A DNA stretch of 64,000 nt, from assembly GCA_934565855.1 (NCBI GenBank), contig CAKTIO010000003.1, positions 193,733 through 257,732 of the forward strand. Direction: 5' to 3'. Shown one piece after another: positions 1-8,767 of this stretch. The position numbers were made by a program, and so were the translations under genes. The notes beneath the pieces are model-generated. The model worked only from the letters and a program-made list of their open reading frames with translations. It was not told where the DNA came from and did no database searches. How positions within the stretch are numbered: position 1 is the stretch's first letter; each line of letters opens with the position of its first letter. Source of the stretch: an uncultured Dysosmobacter sp. (lineage in GTDB: Bacteria > Bacillota > Clostridia > Oscillospirales > Oscillospiraceae).

Positions 1-146
1 AGGTCGATGCCTCCGGCTGCCTGTACGCCCTCCAGATACTGGGGGAACAGGTCGCACAGGCGAATCTTTACGCCCTTTCCAGCAAGGTATGCGGCAATGG
101 CTGTCCCGCCGTTGCCCGCGCCAATGACTGCAACTGATGTTTCCAT
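1..146 (-). CDS. NAD(P)-dependent opine/octopine-type dehydrogenase, N-terminal fragment
   Basis: Only the first 48 codons are inside the window; the gene runs off the left edge. The start is an ATG behind a GGGAGGGA ribosome binding site. The protein opens with a Rossmann dinucleotide-binding loop (VAVIGAGNGGTAIAAYLA), where the GAGNGG pattern is typical of the NAD/NADP octopine/nopaline dehydrogenase family. These enzymes join or split an amino acid and a 2-oxo acid by reductive amination, but the catalytic part is not visible, so the substrate is unknown. It lies 53 bp downstream of the GltS-type carrier on the same strand, probably in one operon, which suggests an amino-acid-like substrate. 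Confidence 0.7.
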   Translation of the reverse strand, partial: METSVAVIGAGNGGTAIAAYLAGKGVKIRLCDLFPQYLEGVQAAGGID

Positions 147-199
147 AGTGTAAAATCCCTCCCAGAATTCATCAATTCGTATTTCGAGTTGGACAGGAG

Positions 200-1582
200 T
201 TAACGCTGCTGCATGCGTGCGTTTTTGTTCCAAAAGAACAGACGCAGCAGTATCAGAATGGCAATGGAAGCGGCGCAGAGGACCAGACCGGCTTTCAAAG
301 CACCCATGCTCTGGATGATGTAGGGGTACATCGTGGTGACCAGACCGCCGCCGATGAAGGGACTCATAAAGGGGCAGTCCAATGCGTAGATGGAACCGGC
401 ATCCGTCTTCATCCTGGGATCAGCGGTGCGCAGAAGCATGTAGCCCACAGCAGCAACACCGCAGAATGCACCAAAACGGATGATGCCCTGTTCAAACCAG
501 CAATCGGAGAAGATGCGGGGGCTGAGCCAGAAGAACCATACAAGCATGAACAGTGTAACTGCAATAGAGGTAATCAGCAGCGGCACCCAATAGGCAATGA
601 CTACGGGAACCTTGATGGAAGCCATTGCGCCCACCACCAGAATTTCTAAAGCCATGCCCTGAATGCGCTGGAAGATGGCACGGTCAAACAAATCCTTTAA
701 AGAAGTGCGCATGACAATGGAATTGATGATCCAGCCGCCAATCATAGCAAAAGGGAACAGGGGCAGACCCGCGTAGCCGAAAATTTTGCCAAAAGCCCAA
801 ATAATGATGCGTCCGATGAGAATCGCAAAACCAATGACTCCCATGTGGAAAGCGAACGGCTCCACCACATCCTGGCTGATAGTCATGTGGGCGGCGGGAG
901 AGCGTTCTTCCTCTGCATAGACCTCCTTGACATCGCTGGCGGTAGCGGGCTCTGTCAGAACCTTGGTATACCTTTTGCGTACGCCGTAGTTGATCAGGAA
1001 CATGCCTCCGAAAATACCGACCAGCAGACCGATGGTTGCCGTTGTAGGAGCCAGTGCCGCGCCGTCTGCCCAGTTCAGCATAGTAGGATCCTCAAATACC
1101 GTTGCCATACCGCTGGCTGTGCCATGTCCGCCGGCGAAGCCGATTTCAAACAGGGAACCGAATAAAGGATTGATGCCGAATACAGGAGTTAACAGAAATG
1201 CACACAGCAGACAGGGAATGCCAACCTGCATAAAGCTGTTGGACCACAGCCAGCCAAGACCGGCGACAGCGTCCCGGATCATGCCTTTGTCTGTTTCTCC
1301 CTTTTTAACGCCCAGCAGCATACAGGAGAATACGATGGTGATCATGGGAGTGGGCAGTGCACCGATGCTGGACATCATGTCAGCAGGAATGACCTTCAGT
1401 GCGTAGGGACCCAATGCCAAACCAATAAGACCTGCCAGCAGGGACGCTGGAATGAAGGCTTTCCGAAGGAAGGATATCTTCAGGCGGATCAGAGTGGCAA
1501 TCAGGAGCAGGAGACCCACGACTGCCACATATAAAAGCAGGTTATTCATGGTGCTGCTGGCAATTTTTTCAACAGGTATCAT
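200..1582 (-). CDS. GltS-type sodium/glutamate symporter family membrane protein
   Basis: This is a 460-residue polytopic membrane protein with hydrophobic segments along its whole length and a charged cytoplasmic loop around residues 205-235. The stretch FAGGHGTASGMA carries the GGHGTA signature of the sodium:glutamate symporter (GltS) family. It is longer than Escherichia coli GltS (about 400 residues), so the substrate may be another dicarboxylate or amino acid. The start follows AGAAGGAGG at good distance. It is divergent from an RpiR regulator and is followed by an opine-type dehydrogenase, suggesting uptake and oxidation of one amino-acid-derived compound. The family is secure; the substrate is not. 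Confidence 0.8.
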   Translation of the reverse strand: MIPVEKIASSTMNNLLLYVAVVGLLLLIATLIRLKISFLRKAFIPASLLAGLIGLALGPYALKVIPADMMSSIGALPTPMITIVFSCMLLGVKKGETDKGMIRDAVAGLGWLWSNSFMQVGIPCLLCAFLLTPVFGINPLFGSLFEIGFAGGHGTASGMATVFEDPTMLNWADGAALAPTTATIGLLVGIFGGMFLINYGVRKRYTKVLTEPATASDVKEVYAEEERSPAAHMTISQDVVEPFAFHMGVIGFAILIGRIIIWAFGKIFGYAGLPLFPFAMIGGWIINSIVMRTSLKDLFDRAIFQRIQGMALEILVVGAMASIKVPVVIAYWVPLLITSIAVTLFMLVWFFWLSPRIFSDCWFEQGIIRFGAFCGVAAVGYMLLRTADPRMKTDAGSIYALDCPFMSPFIGGGLVTTMYPYIIQSMGALKAGLVLCAASIAILILLRLFFWNKNARMQQR

Positions 1583-1759
1583 AGATATGTTCCTCCTTCT
1601 GCGTTTTGAATTGGAAGATAGTATTCAAATTCAGAGATGCAGCGGCTTTCAGAAGGGAAGAGCAAATGATGCAGCACTCAGATAGTATGGCGGCCAAGCA
1701 TATTGTCTGACGCTCCCGGAGAAATGCGTCGCTCAACTCCGTATTTGGTAGTTGAATGA

Positions 1760-1829
1760 CGAAAGAAAATAATTTTTTGCTTTCTTTCGCAAAAGCATAA
1801 CATACAAATTTTGTACTTTCAAGTACTTG
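1760..1829. promoter_or_regulatory. Candidate operators between the GltS-type carrier and RpiR gene
   Basis: The 364-base gap 1583-1946 holds two clear symmetries. CGAAAGAAA (1760-1768) is repeated inverted as TTTCTTTCG (1781-1789) with a 12-base spacer, and CAAGTACTTG (1820-1829) is a perfect palindrome. GAAA/TTTC dyads are common in RpiR-type operators, so these are likely binding sites of the adjacent regulator. I found no convincing sigma-A promoter for the leftward carrier gene. Confidence 0.5.
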
Positions 1830-1852
1830 GGAAAAATATTTTTATTTTCTTC

Positions 1853-1881
1853 TTTTCATTTGAGAAGGGATTTGATATAAT
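1853..1881 (+). promoter_or_regulatory. Sigma-A promoter of the RpiR gene (extended -10)
   Basis: A -35-like TTTTCA at 1853-1858 is followed after 17 bases by TATAAT at 1876-1881. The -10 box is extended by TGA directly in front of it. The ribosome binding site and start codon of the RpiR gene follow about 65 bases downstream. Confidence 0.6.
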
Positions 1882-1946
1882 AAGAAAAAAGCATCCAATA
1901 AGGGTGGATTCTGCCCGTTGGGCTTTCAGAAAGAAAGGTTGGAAAC

Positions 1947-2798
1947 ATGGCGGTACAGGAAACATTAGATAAGATCCAGCAGGTGCAGGACTCTCTGTCT
2001 GCTACACAGCGGCAGGTTGCCGCATATGTTTTGGAAAACTATCACCAGATCCCGTTTTTGTCTATTACAGCACTGGCGCAGAAAATTGGAGTCAGCAACA
2101 ACTCCGTTGTTAAATTCTGCAATCAGCTGGGATTTGAAAAGTTTACGGAATTCAAAAAGATCTTCTCTGAATATGCACATTCGGAGCTGGTGATGTATAA
2201 CAAGCTGTCAGAGGAAGAGGAACCGACGGATGGAGACAACTTTTTCTCACTGACCATGAGCGAGGAGATCACTTCCATCAGGGCAACACTGACCGATGCT
2301 GTTAATCAGCAAAATCTTCCGAAAATGCTTGAAATGATAGATGCTGCAAAGTGTATTTACATTACAGGCGGACGTGCCTCTGGAATGATGGCGGAGCTGT
2401 TTGCCAACGAGCTGCGATATCTGGGACTAAAGGTTTTTACAGTTCCGGTGGCGAGCGATTATCTGGACAGGCTGTCTGCCATTGGACCGGAGGATCTGGT
2501 CATTGCGCTGAGCTTTCCCAGATACACCGCGCAGGTGGTGGACGGTCTCCGGGATCTGCATGAGGCGAGGATTCCGGTTGCGCTCATCACAGACGCGGGA
2601 CTGTCGCCCTGCCATCCGTATGCGGATATTGCATTTCATTGCAATGTCAATTCCGGCTACTATTTTCCGTGCTTTTCTGGCTGCCTTTCCCTGATCAATA
2701 CCATCTGCCGCGCTATGGGTGCGACACGGAAAAAGGATGCTGCGCAGCATGTGCACCGGCTGGAAAGCCATTTGCTGGAGCGGGGAGTCTTTCTGTAA
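1947..2798 (+). CDS. MurR/RpiR family transcriptional regulator
   Basis: The 283-residue protein has the two-part RpiR layout. Residues 1-77 form the helix-turn-helix domain (including LSITALAQKIGVSNNSVVKFCNQLGF), and about 105-240 form the SIS sugar-isomerase fold that binds the effector (IYITGGRASG, LVIALSFPRYT). RpiR proteins usually sense phosphosugars or small acids and control the adjacent transport or catabolic gene. It is divergent from the GltS-type carrier, with palindromes between them, and is therefore probably its regulator and autoregulated. The effector cannot be read from sequence. Confidence 0.88.
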   Translation: MAVQETLDKIQQVQDSLSATQRQVAAYVLENYHQIPFLSITALAQKIGVSNNSVVKFCNQLGFEKFTEFKKIFSEYAHSELVMYNKLSEEEEPTDGDNFFSLTMSEEITSIRATLTDAVNQQNLPKMLEMIDAAKCIYITGGRASGMMAELFANELRYLGLKVFTVPVASDYLDRLSAIGPEDLVIALSFPRYTAQVVDGLRDLHEARIPVALITDAGLSPCHPYADIAFHCNVNSGYYFPCFSGCLSLINTICRAMGATRKKDAAQHVHRLESHLLERGVFL

Positions 2799-2817
2799 CG
2801 GGGAAATATATCAAGTA

Positions 2818-2886
2818 CATTCAAAGGCGGAATGCGGACACGGGGCAGCTCCCCACGGTCCACATTCCGCCTTTGGAATGTTTTTG
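2818..2886 (+). terminator. Rho-independent terminator after the RpiR gene
   Basis: CATTCAAAGGCGGAATG (2818-2834) pairs with CATTCCGCCTTTGGAATG (2863-2880), and TTTTT follows directly. Confidence 0.85.
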
Positions 2887-2897
2887 AAAATATAAAC

Positions 2898-2926
2898 GGG
2901 GCATACGGAATCCGTCCGTATGCCCC
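2898..2926 (-). terminator. Hairpin at the 3' end of the LysR gene
   Basis: GGGGCATACGGA and TCCGTATGCCCC form a perfect 12-bp stem with a five-base loop. On the minus strand it is followed by GTTTATATTTT, consistent with termination of the LysR transcript. Confidence 0.6.
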
Positions 2927-3013
2927 ATTGCATAGCTTGGAAACTGATTGTTACTATATACTGCTCGTCGAAAAAAGTCAATAAAAAAATTATTTTTTAT
3001 CCAAAAGAAATTG

Positions 3014-3883
3014 CTACGATGAAAGCTCTTGCAGATGCGGCTGCAAAAAGTGCAGAAAGGTCTCTGCCGCGGGAGTTGGTTCTCTGGATGATGCTATACC
3101 AATGGAAACGGTCTGGGGTGGGTCCAGCGGCATGATTTTAACCGCACCGCTGCGCCCCCACCCATTAAGAGCATTGTTCATGCTGATTCCCAATCCGGCT
3201 TCTACCATGGCATAGGTTGCGTAGCTGTCCATTGTAGAAAAGCGGATGTTTGGACGGATGCCGCAGCTCTGAAAAACTCTGGCATTGTCAATATCCTCGC
3301 CGGGGAAGGTTTCAATACACGGCTCCCTGGCATAAGCGGATACCGGGATAGAAGTACCTTCGGCAAGAGGATGGTGCGCCGGGACCCAACCCATCAAGGC
3401 ATCCTGACAGATTTCTGTCCAGCTGTGATCGCCCTCCCGCTGGCTGATGATGCACAGGTCCGCCTGGTGATCTTCCAGCTTTTGCAGCAGCTGGGTGCTG
3501 TAGCCGCTGATGATCTGCACCTGGATACCGGGATGCCGCTGGTGAAAGGCGGAGGTGACCTGTGCCAGCCAGAGGTAATAGGCGCTGTAGGCTGTGCCAA
3601 TGGTCACGGTCCCCTCGTCCACTCCTCGAATCTTTGCCGCCAGTTGGGAACAGCTTTCTCCGCAGAATACCAGCTCCCGGATGGCAGGCAGCATCCGCAG
3701 GCAGTTTTCAGTGGGGCGGACGCCGCTTCGCTCCCGTACCAGCAGAGGAAATCCGGTTTCCTCCTCCAGCGCGGCGATCATCCGGCTGACGCCGGAGGGG
3801 GTATAACGCAGCGATTCCGCCGCAGCAGTAAGGCTTCCGGTTTCAATGGCGCATAGCAGCACCCGGTAGCGGTCTAGATCCAT
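3014..3883 (-). CDS. LysR family transcriptional regulator
   Basis: The start chosen is the ATG at 3883 behind AAGGAGG; the frame is open further upstream, but that extension would cross the divergent promoter. The 289-residue product begins MDLDRYRVLLCAIETGSL and has the LysR winged-helix domain (residues 1-60, AAAESLRYTPSGVSRMI) and the periplasmic-binding-protein-like effector domain (about 90-285). The MATE exporter is transcribed divergently, and a T-rich inverted repeat typical of LysR sites lies between them, so it probably controls that exporter and itself. The ligand is unknown. Confidence 0.88.
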   Translation of the reverse strand: MDLDRYRVLLCAIETGSLTAAAESLRYTPSGVSRMIAALEEETGFPLLVRERSGVRPTENCLRMLPAIRELVFCGESCSQLAAKIRGVDEGTVTIGTAYSAYYLWLAQVTSAFHQRHPGIQVQIISGYSTQLLQKLEDHQADLCIISQREGDHSWTEICQDALMGWVPAHHPLAEGTSIPVSAYAREPCIETFPGEDIDNARVFQSCGIRPNIRFSTMDSYATYAMVEAGLGISMNNALNGWGRSGAVKIMPLDPPQTVSIGIASSREPTPAAETFLHFLQPHLQELSS

Positions 3884-3902
3884 ATGCAGTCCTCCTTGCG
3901 AT

Positions 3903-3925
3903 TTTGTCAAAGATGCTATGACAAA
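3903..3925. promoter_or_regulatory. LysR-type operator between LysR and MATE genes
   Basis: TTTGTCA (3903-3909) and TGACAAA (3919-3925) form a perfect 7-bp inverted repeat with a 9-base spacer, fitting the T-N11-A core of LysR sites. It lies 20 bases upstream of the LysR start and about 90 bases upstream of the MATE start. Confidence 0.65.
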
Positions 3926-3932
3926 TTTTCGT

Positions 3933-3962
3933 TTTACGCAAAGCATAGCATGGCAGTATACT
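3933..3962 (+). promoter_or_regulatory. Putative promoter of the MATE gene
   Basis: TTTACG (3933-3938) and TATACT (3957-3962) are separated by 18 bases. The LysR-type inverted repeat lies immediately upstream, the usual position for an activator. Confidence 0.5.
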
Positions 3963-4012
3963 GTTGTCAACTTACCGCCAAGACTTCGGCGGTGTGAATG
4001 GAGAGAACAGAG

Positions 4013-5362
4013 ATGAAGCACGCGCGTGACCTGACACAAGGGAGCATCTCCAGGCATATGGCAGCACTGGCGGCGCCGCTGATTCTGGGCAACATCCTGC
4101 AGCAGCTATACAATGCCGTGGACGCCTGGATTTTGGGGCGGTATGCAGGAGACCTGGAATTTGCCGCCATTGGTATCGCCGGATCCGTTATGAATCTGTT
4201 CCTGTTTGCCATTGTGGGGATCTGCACCGGGATCTCCGTGCTGTTTGCACAGTTTTACGGGGCAGGGGATATGCCATCCTTCCGGAAGGAGCATCTGCAT
4301 GCACTGGGCTTTGGGCTGCTGTGTACGGCGGTGTTTGGCGGGGTGGGAACGCTCTGCCTGCCCTGGCTGCTGAGAGTTATCCGTACGCCGCAGGAGCTTT
4401 GCGCTTTTGTAACGACCTATTTGACAGTGATTCTGTTGAGCCTTCCCGCGTCTTTTCTATACAATCTATATGGAGCGCTGCTGCGTTCCATTGGACGGGC
4501 TAATGCGGCGCTGATGGCGCTGGCGGCGGCAGTTACGGTGAATCTGGGGCTGGATATTCTGTTTGTTGCCAGATGGAACTGGGGAATCGCAGGCGCCGCG
4601 GCAGCGACCGCCCTTTCGCAGGCGCTGTCTGCCGTGGTCTGCATCGGCTATCTGTGCCGGGTGGCGCCAGAGCTTTTATTCCGCCGGGAGGATGTGCATT
4701 TGGACCGGATGCTGCTGAAAAAAACGGCGCACTTCAGCTTTGTGACTGGACTGCACCAGTCCAGCCTTTATATTGGTAAGCTGTTGGTACAGGGGGCGGT
4801 CAACACTGGAGGAACGGATGTGATCTCCGCATATACTGCCACGACCCGGATCGAGGGCTTTGCCAACTCCTTTGGCGACAGCGGTGCGGCAGCGACCTCG
4901 GTGCTGACTGCTCAAAACCGGGGCGCCAAACGAGAGGACCGGGTGAACAGGACCTTCCGGGTCAGCCTGCTTACCATGCTGGGTATGGGATTGCTCTCAT
5001 CGCTGGTTCTCTATTTCTGCTCTGGCGCGGCATCCTGCTTTATGCTGGGCAGCGGAGAGGGAACCGCGTATTTACAGGCGCGGCAGTATCTGCGTACCAT
5101 TGCATTGTTTTACACACTCTGCTTTACGGGAAATACCTACGCTGGGTACTATGATGGGATCGGACGGGTGTCCATTCCGTTTTTTGGCGCAGTCAGCCAC
5201 ATTACGCTGCGGGTGATTCTGTCCTGGTGCCTGGTGGGGCGGATGGGTTTGAACGCTGTAGCGGTTGCCACGGGAATCGGCTGGGTGCTGGTGAATTTAC
5301 TGTGGACCGTAATTTATTTCCGAATCAAAAACAGGGAAAACCGCAGTCAGCAGAAAATCTGA
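4013..5362 (+). CDS. MATE family multidrug/toxin efflux transporter
   Basis: The ATG at 4013 is preferred over the in-frame ATG at 3998 because GGAGAG lies eight bases before it. The product has 449 residues and about twelve hydrophobic segments. MATE features include the N-terminal LTQGSISRHMAALAAPLILGN and the LYNAVDAWILGRYAG segment in helix 1. Both halves carry the usual repeat organisation. MATE proteins export cationic or amphipathic compounds in exchange for sodium ions or protons. Control by the divergent LysR is likely from the operator in between. Confidence 0.87.
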   Translation: MKHARDLTQGSISRHMAALAAPLILGNILQQLYNAVDAWILGRYAGDLEFAAIGIAGSVMNLFLFAIVGICTGISVLFAQFYGAGDMPSFRKEHLHALGFGLLCTAVFGGVGTLCLPWLLRVIRTPQELCAFVTTYLTVILLSLPASFLYNLYGALLRSIGRANAALMALAAAVTVNLGLDILFVARWNWGIAGAAAATALSQALSAVVCIGYLCRVAPELLFRREDVHLDRMLLKKTAHFSFVTGLHQSSLYIGKLLVQGAVNTGGTDVISAYTATTRIEGFANSFGDSGAAATSVLTAQNRGAKREDRVNRTFRVSLLTMLGMGLLSSLVLYFCSGAASCFMLGSGEGTAYLQARQYLRTIALFYTLCFTGNTYAGYYDGIGRVSIPFFGAVSHITLRVILSWCLVGRMGLNAVAVATGIGWVLVNLLWTVIYFRIKNRENRSQQKI

Positions 5363-5374
5363 CCGTGGATGCAG

Positions 5375-5410
5375 AACAGGACCGCCGATGCTTCCGGCGG
5401 TCCTGTTTGC
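5375..5410 (+). terminator. Terminator after the MATE gene
   Basis: AACAGGACCGCC (5375-5386) pairs perfectly with GGCGGTCCTGTT (5396-5407). It separates two convergent genes and may act on both strands. Confidence 0.75.
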
Positions 5411-5778
5411 TATGTTGATTCCTGTTGCTGCATTTCCCGCTGAATCCATGCCATCAGCAGGCGGACGATTTTTTCCTGCTGCCGGGGCGTTAACTCCCTG
5501 CCAGGAGGAATGCGGTACCACTTCTGCAAACATCCCCGGCAGCAGCAGGCGCAGGCATGCTGTGCTAAAAATGCTGGATGTCCCCGCATGGGTGTCTGTC
5601 TGCCGTCATTGGGGATGACGGCGGGGGAGAGCCGCAGACGGATAAAATCCGCGGTGTGCTGCCGGATGGTATCCATCCCTTTTTCGCGGACATAGGCACG
5701 GTCCTTTGCGGACAGATGGAACCGGGCGCGGAAGGGGGAGGTCTGTAATTTTTCCAGCGCTTCCTCAATGGTCTGCAT
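5410..5778 (-). CDS. DUF4186 family protein
   Basis: The 122-residue soluble protein matches the DUF4186 pattern: FRARFHLSAKDRAYV near the start, then DFIRLRLSPAVIPNDG, TPMRGHPAFLAQHACACCC and LTPRQQEKIVRLLMAWI. The conserved His and Cys residues suggest a metal site, but no biochemical function is known to me. The ATG at 5778 is preferred over 5781 because GGAGGGG would otherwise touch the start codon. It lies 74 bp downstream of bioA on the same strand, with an inverted repeat and a possible own promoter in between, so a link to biotin is not implied. Confidence 0.8.
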   Translation of the reverse strand: MQTIEEALEKLQTSPFRARFHLSAKDRAYVREKGMDTIRQHTADFIRLRLSPAVIPNDGRQTPMRGHPAFLAQHACACCCRGCLQKWYRIPPGRELTPRQQEKIVRLLMAWIQREMQQQEST

Positions 5779-5791
5779 CATACCCCTCCGT

Positions 5792-5822
5792 TTCTGTGAG
5801 ATGTTTCTATTTTATCACAGAA
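5792..5822 (-). promoter_or_regulatory. Inverted repeat and possible extended -10 before DUF4186
   Basis: TTCTGTGA (5792-5799) and TCACAGAA (5815-5822) form a perfect inverted repeat. Read leftward, the loop contains TAAAAT preceded by TGA, an extended -10 candidate for the DUF4186 gene. No good -35 is visible, so this could instead be a weak bioA terminator hairpin. Confidence 0.4.
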
Positions 5823-5852
5823 TGCAGAGAAACGCTATCTGGGGAGAGAAGC

Positions 5853-7061
5853 TCATCCGCGCCGGAACCAGTCCTTCATGACAGTAAAGATCTGTATCAG
5901 TTCCTCCTCTTCAATAACGTAGGGAACCATGGAGTACATATAGCTCAGGAAGGGGCGGCTGAACACGCCCCGCTCATAGGCGTACTGCTGAAAGCCCTCC
6001 AGCGTTTTGGGGTCGTATACCTCCACACAGGTGCAGCCGCCCATGACGCGGACCTCTTTGATGCGTTCGTCCGAAAAGCCCAGCATTTCCCGCTTGGAGA
6101 TCTCCTCGATTTTCCGGATCTTTTCCATATAATTTTCCCGCTCAAAAATCTCAATGCCCTTTAAAGCGGCGGCGCAGGCAAGGGCGTTGCCCATAAAGGT
6201 GGGACCGTGCATCAGCGCATGACGGTCATTGTCACTGTAAAATCTACGGAAGACCTTTTCATTGGCGACCGTTACCGCGTGACCAATATACCCTCCGGTC
6301 AGCGCCTTTCCCAGCACCAGAATGTCCGGCAGGACCAGATCCGCCACGAACCGGTGTCCGGTTCGTCCAAAGCCAGTGGCGACCTCATCGAAAATCAGCA
6401 GCACGCCGTATTGATCACACAGCTCCCGCGCCCGTTTCAGGAAAGAGATGTCGTACATTCTCATGCCGCCTGCGCCTTGCAGCAGCGGCTCCACAATGAA
6501 GCAGTTGAGACGGTCATGATAACGGGCAAAGGCATCCTCCAGCGCAGGGATTTCAGTGGGAATATGGACAACACCCTCTTTTTTATCAAAAGCAAAGTGA
6601 TAGTCCTCGTCGTCTCCCACCTCCATTGCCTTGAAGGTATCTCCGTGGTAGGCATGCTCCAGTGCCAGAATCAGAGTGCGTTTTTTCAATCCCGGATGCT
6701 CGTCACACTGGTTGGTATTGTACTGCAGCGCCATTTTCAGAGCGACCTCCACACCCACGCTGCCGGAATCGGAAAAGAAGCAGTAGTTCAGGTCGCCGGG
6801 CAGAAATTCTTCCAGCTTGGCAGACAGCTTTTCCACTGGATCATGGGTAAGACCGCCCAGCATCACATGACAGAACCTTCCCGCCTGCTCCTGGATGGCA
6901 GCGGTCAGCTCCGGGTGCTGATAGCCGTGGATCATACACCACCAGGAGGAGACGGAGTCGATCAGCTCCTGATCGTTGGTGTAAAGGTGAACTCCTTTCG
7001 CACTTACGATCTTATAGGGAGCCTTCATGGTTTTCATCTGTTCATACGGATACCAGATCAT
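5853..7061 (-). CDS. bioA: Adenosylmethionine-8-amino-7-oxononanoate aminotransferase
   Basis: This class-III aminotransferase of 402 residues converts 7-keto-8-aminopelargonate to 7,8-diaminopelargonate with S-adenosylmethionine as amino donor. The sequence shows the BioA opening IWYPYEQMK, the SSWWCMIHGYQHP substrate loop, the PLP-phosphate region FFSDSGSVGVEVALKMALQ, the aspartate in LLIFDEVATGFGRTG and the Schiff-base lysine in LVLGKALTGGYIGHA, all at usual positions. Its start overlaps the end of bioD by four bases, and it is the last biotin gene of the operon. Length and motifs are normal, so function is secure. Confidence 0.95.
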   Translation of the reverse strand: MIWYPYEQMKTMKAPYKIVSAKGVHLYTNDQELIDSVSSWWCMIHGYQHPELTAAIQEQAGRFCHVMLGGLTHDPVEKLSAKLEEFLPGDLNYCFFSDSGSVGVEVALKMALQYNTNQCDEHPGLKKRTLILALEHAYHGDTFKAMEVGDDEDYHFAFDKKEGVVHIPTEIPALEDAFARYHDRLNCFIVEPLLQGAGGMRMYDISFLKRARELCDQYGVLLIFDEVATGFGRTGHRFVADLVLPDILVLGKALTGGYIGHAVTVANEKVFRRFYSDNDRHALMHGPTFMGNALACAAALKGIEIFERENYMEKIRKIEEISKREMLGFSDERIKEVRVMGGCTCVEVYDPKTLEGFQQYAYERGVFSRPFLSYMYSMVPYVIEEEELIQIFTVMKDWFRRG

Positions 7062-7759
7062 GTAAACGATACCTCCTCATATAGTGCCGCCAAATCGGCG
7101 GATTCCATTGGAAGCTGCTGGGCATCATCCGGAATACAGGCGAGTACAGGCAGTCCTGTGCGGTGCTGGCACATGGCGATGTTATCCTCCTCCATCCGGT
7201 CACCCGTGTGGTAATGGTTAAAGAGGATTCCCTTTACAGGCAGCTTTCTGGCGTGCATATGCTCCACAGTCAAAACCACGCTGTTGATGGTTCCAAGCCC
7301 CGCATCCGCAACGATCACGCTGGGAAGCCGCAGCGTCCGGATGACATCCTCCAGCCACAGGGTCTGCCCCTCCTCCATACGCAGGGGGCAGAGAATCCCA
7401 CCGCTGCCCTCCATCGTGACATAGGAATGGCGGTTACATACGGTTTGAAAGCCCTGCTGGATCACGGACAGCTCCGGCGGGTTACCCTCCACCTGCGCCG
7501 CCAGATGGGGAGACCAGGCGTGTTCGTAGACATAGGGACACATTTCGTCCAATGGCTGGGAAAGTCCAGCCGTTTCCTGCACGAACAGCGCGTCTCCGGG
7601 AATCAGGCTTCCATCGGCGCGGCGTTGGTTTCCGCTCATGGCGGCTTTATAATACGCCGCGTTCAAGCCGGATTCCGCCAGCGTCTTCACCATCAGTGCC
7701 GTTACATAGGTCTTGCCCACATCGGTTCCGGTTCCTGTTACAAACAGAGCCTTTGCCAC
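7058..7759 (-). CDS. bioD: ATP-dependent dethiobiotin synthetase
   Basis: The 233-residue protein closes the ureido ring of dethiobiotin from diaminopelargonate, CO2 and ATP. It starts with a GTG codon (bases 7757-7759) three bases after bioB. The P-loop FVTGTGTDVGKTYV lies at residues 5-18, and the BioD motif MEGSGGILCPL is present near residue 117. It overlaps bioA by four bases (ATGA), so translation is probably coupled. Confidence 0.95.
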   Translation of the reverse strand: MAKALFVTGTGTDVGKTYVTALMVKTLAESGLNAAYYKAAMSGNQRRADGSLIPGDALFVQETAGLSQPLDEMCPYVYEHAWSPHLAAQVEGNPPELSVIQQGFQTVCNRHSYVTMEGSGGILCPLRMEEGQTLWLEDVIRTLRLPSVIVADAGLGTINSVVLTVEHMHARKLPVKGILFNHYHTGDRMEEDNIAMCQHRTGLPVLACIPDDAQQLPMESADLAALYEEVSFT

Positions 7760-7762
7760 GGC

Positions 7763-8746
7763 TCATGCCTCCTTCCAATAGGCGGGGGTCACATCCCGTC
7801 CCAAATCTGCCAGCATGGTCCGGTCACTGCGGATGGTGGCGCAGGCGGCAGTGGTCAGCATGTTTCCGGTAATGGTGGCGGATGCTCCGGCGCGGAATGC
7901 CGTCTCACCGTCGTTGGTCAGCAGTGCGCGTCCCGCTGCCAGCCGGATGTTTGCCTCCGGATTGATATAGCGGAAGAAGGCGATGGTCCGGAGGATATCC
8001 TGTTCTGTCAGGCGGGGCAGATGCTCCAACGGAGTGCCGGGAATGGGCATCAGCGCATTGATGGGAATGGAATCGATGCCCAGCTCTGCCAGGCTGACCG
8101 CCATATCCAGACGGTCCTCCCAGGTTTCGCCCATACCGATGATACCGCCGGAGCAGGCGCACATACCCTCCGCCTTTACCTTTTTCAGAGTCTCCACCTT
8201 CATATCGTAGGTATGGGTGGTGCAGATATTGGGAAAATTCCGCCGGGAGGTCTCGATATTGTGATGGTAGCTGGTGACGCCTGCCTCATGGAGCCGGTGG
8301 AGCTGCTCCGCAGTCAGAAAGCCCATAGACGCGCACAGGTCAATCTTGCATTCCCGGTGCATAGTCTCATAGGCGTGGATCGCCCGGTCAAATTCCTCGC
8401 CGGTAAGGGCTTTTCCCGCAGTAACGATGGAGAAGCGGTCCACTCCCTCGCTCTCGTTCATTTTGCAGGCTTTCAGGATCTCCTCCTCCGGCAGGAAATC
8501 ATAAACCTCGCATTCCGTATGGTAGTGCGCGGACTGCGCGCAGTATTTGCAGTCCTCCGGACAGCGTCCGCTGCGTCCATTGATGATAGAGCAGAGATCG
8601 ACCTTATCTCCCACGCAGGCTTTCCGGATCTCGTCCGCTCCCTGACAGAGCGGCTCCAGTTCACAGCTGAGAAAGAAGGAGAGGTCATCCTGCCGGGTCA
8701 GCCGTTTACCGTGAATGATCTCCTGTGCCAGATTGAGTACGTCCAT
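7763..8746 (-). CDS. bioB: Biotin synthase (radical SAM)
   Basis: The 327-residue enzyme inserts sulfur into dethiobiotin. The radical-SAM cysteine motif CPEDCKYC lies in GRCPEDCKYCAQSAHY near residue 61. The [2Fe-2S] ligands, including the conserved Arg in IRLAAGR, and the YHHNIETS and GMGETWEDR segments are all present. A GGAGG site precedes the ATG. It is second in the bioY-B-D-A operon. Using an iron-sulfur donor for sulfur fits an anaerobe. Confidence 0.95.
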   Translation of the reverse strand: MDVLNLAQEIIHGKRLTRQDDLSFFLSCELEPLCQGADEIRKACVGDKVDLCSIINGRSGRCPEDCKYCAQSAHYHTECEVYDFLPEEEILKACKMNESEGVDRFSIVTAGKALTGEEFDRAIHAYETMHRECKIDLCASMGFLTAEQLHRLHEAGVTSYHHNIETSRRNFPNICTTHTYDMKVETLKKVKAEGMCACSGGIIGMGETWEDRLDMAVSLAELGIDSIPINALMPIPGTPLEHLPRLTEQDILRTIAFFRYINPEANIRLAAGRALLTNDGETAFRAGASATITGNMLTTAACATIRSDRTMLADLGRDVTPAYWKEA

Positions 8747-8767
8747 ATCCTTACCTCCGTATTGTTT

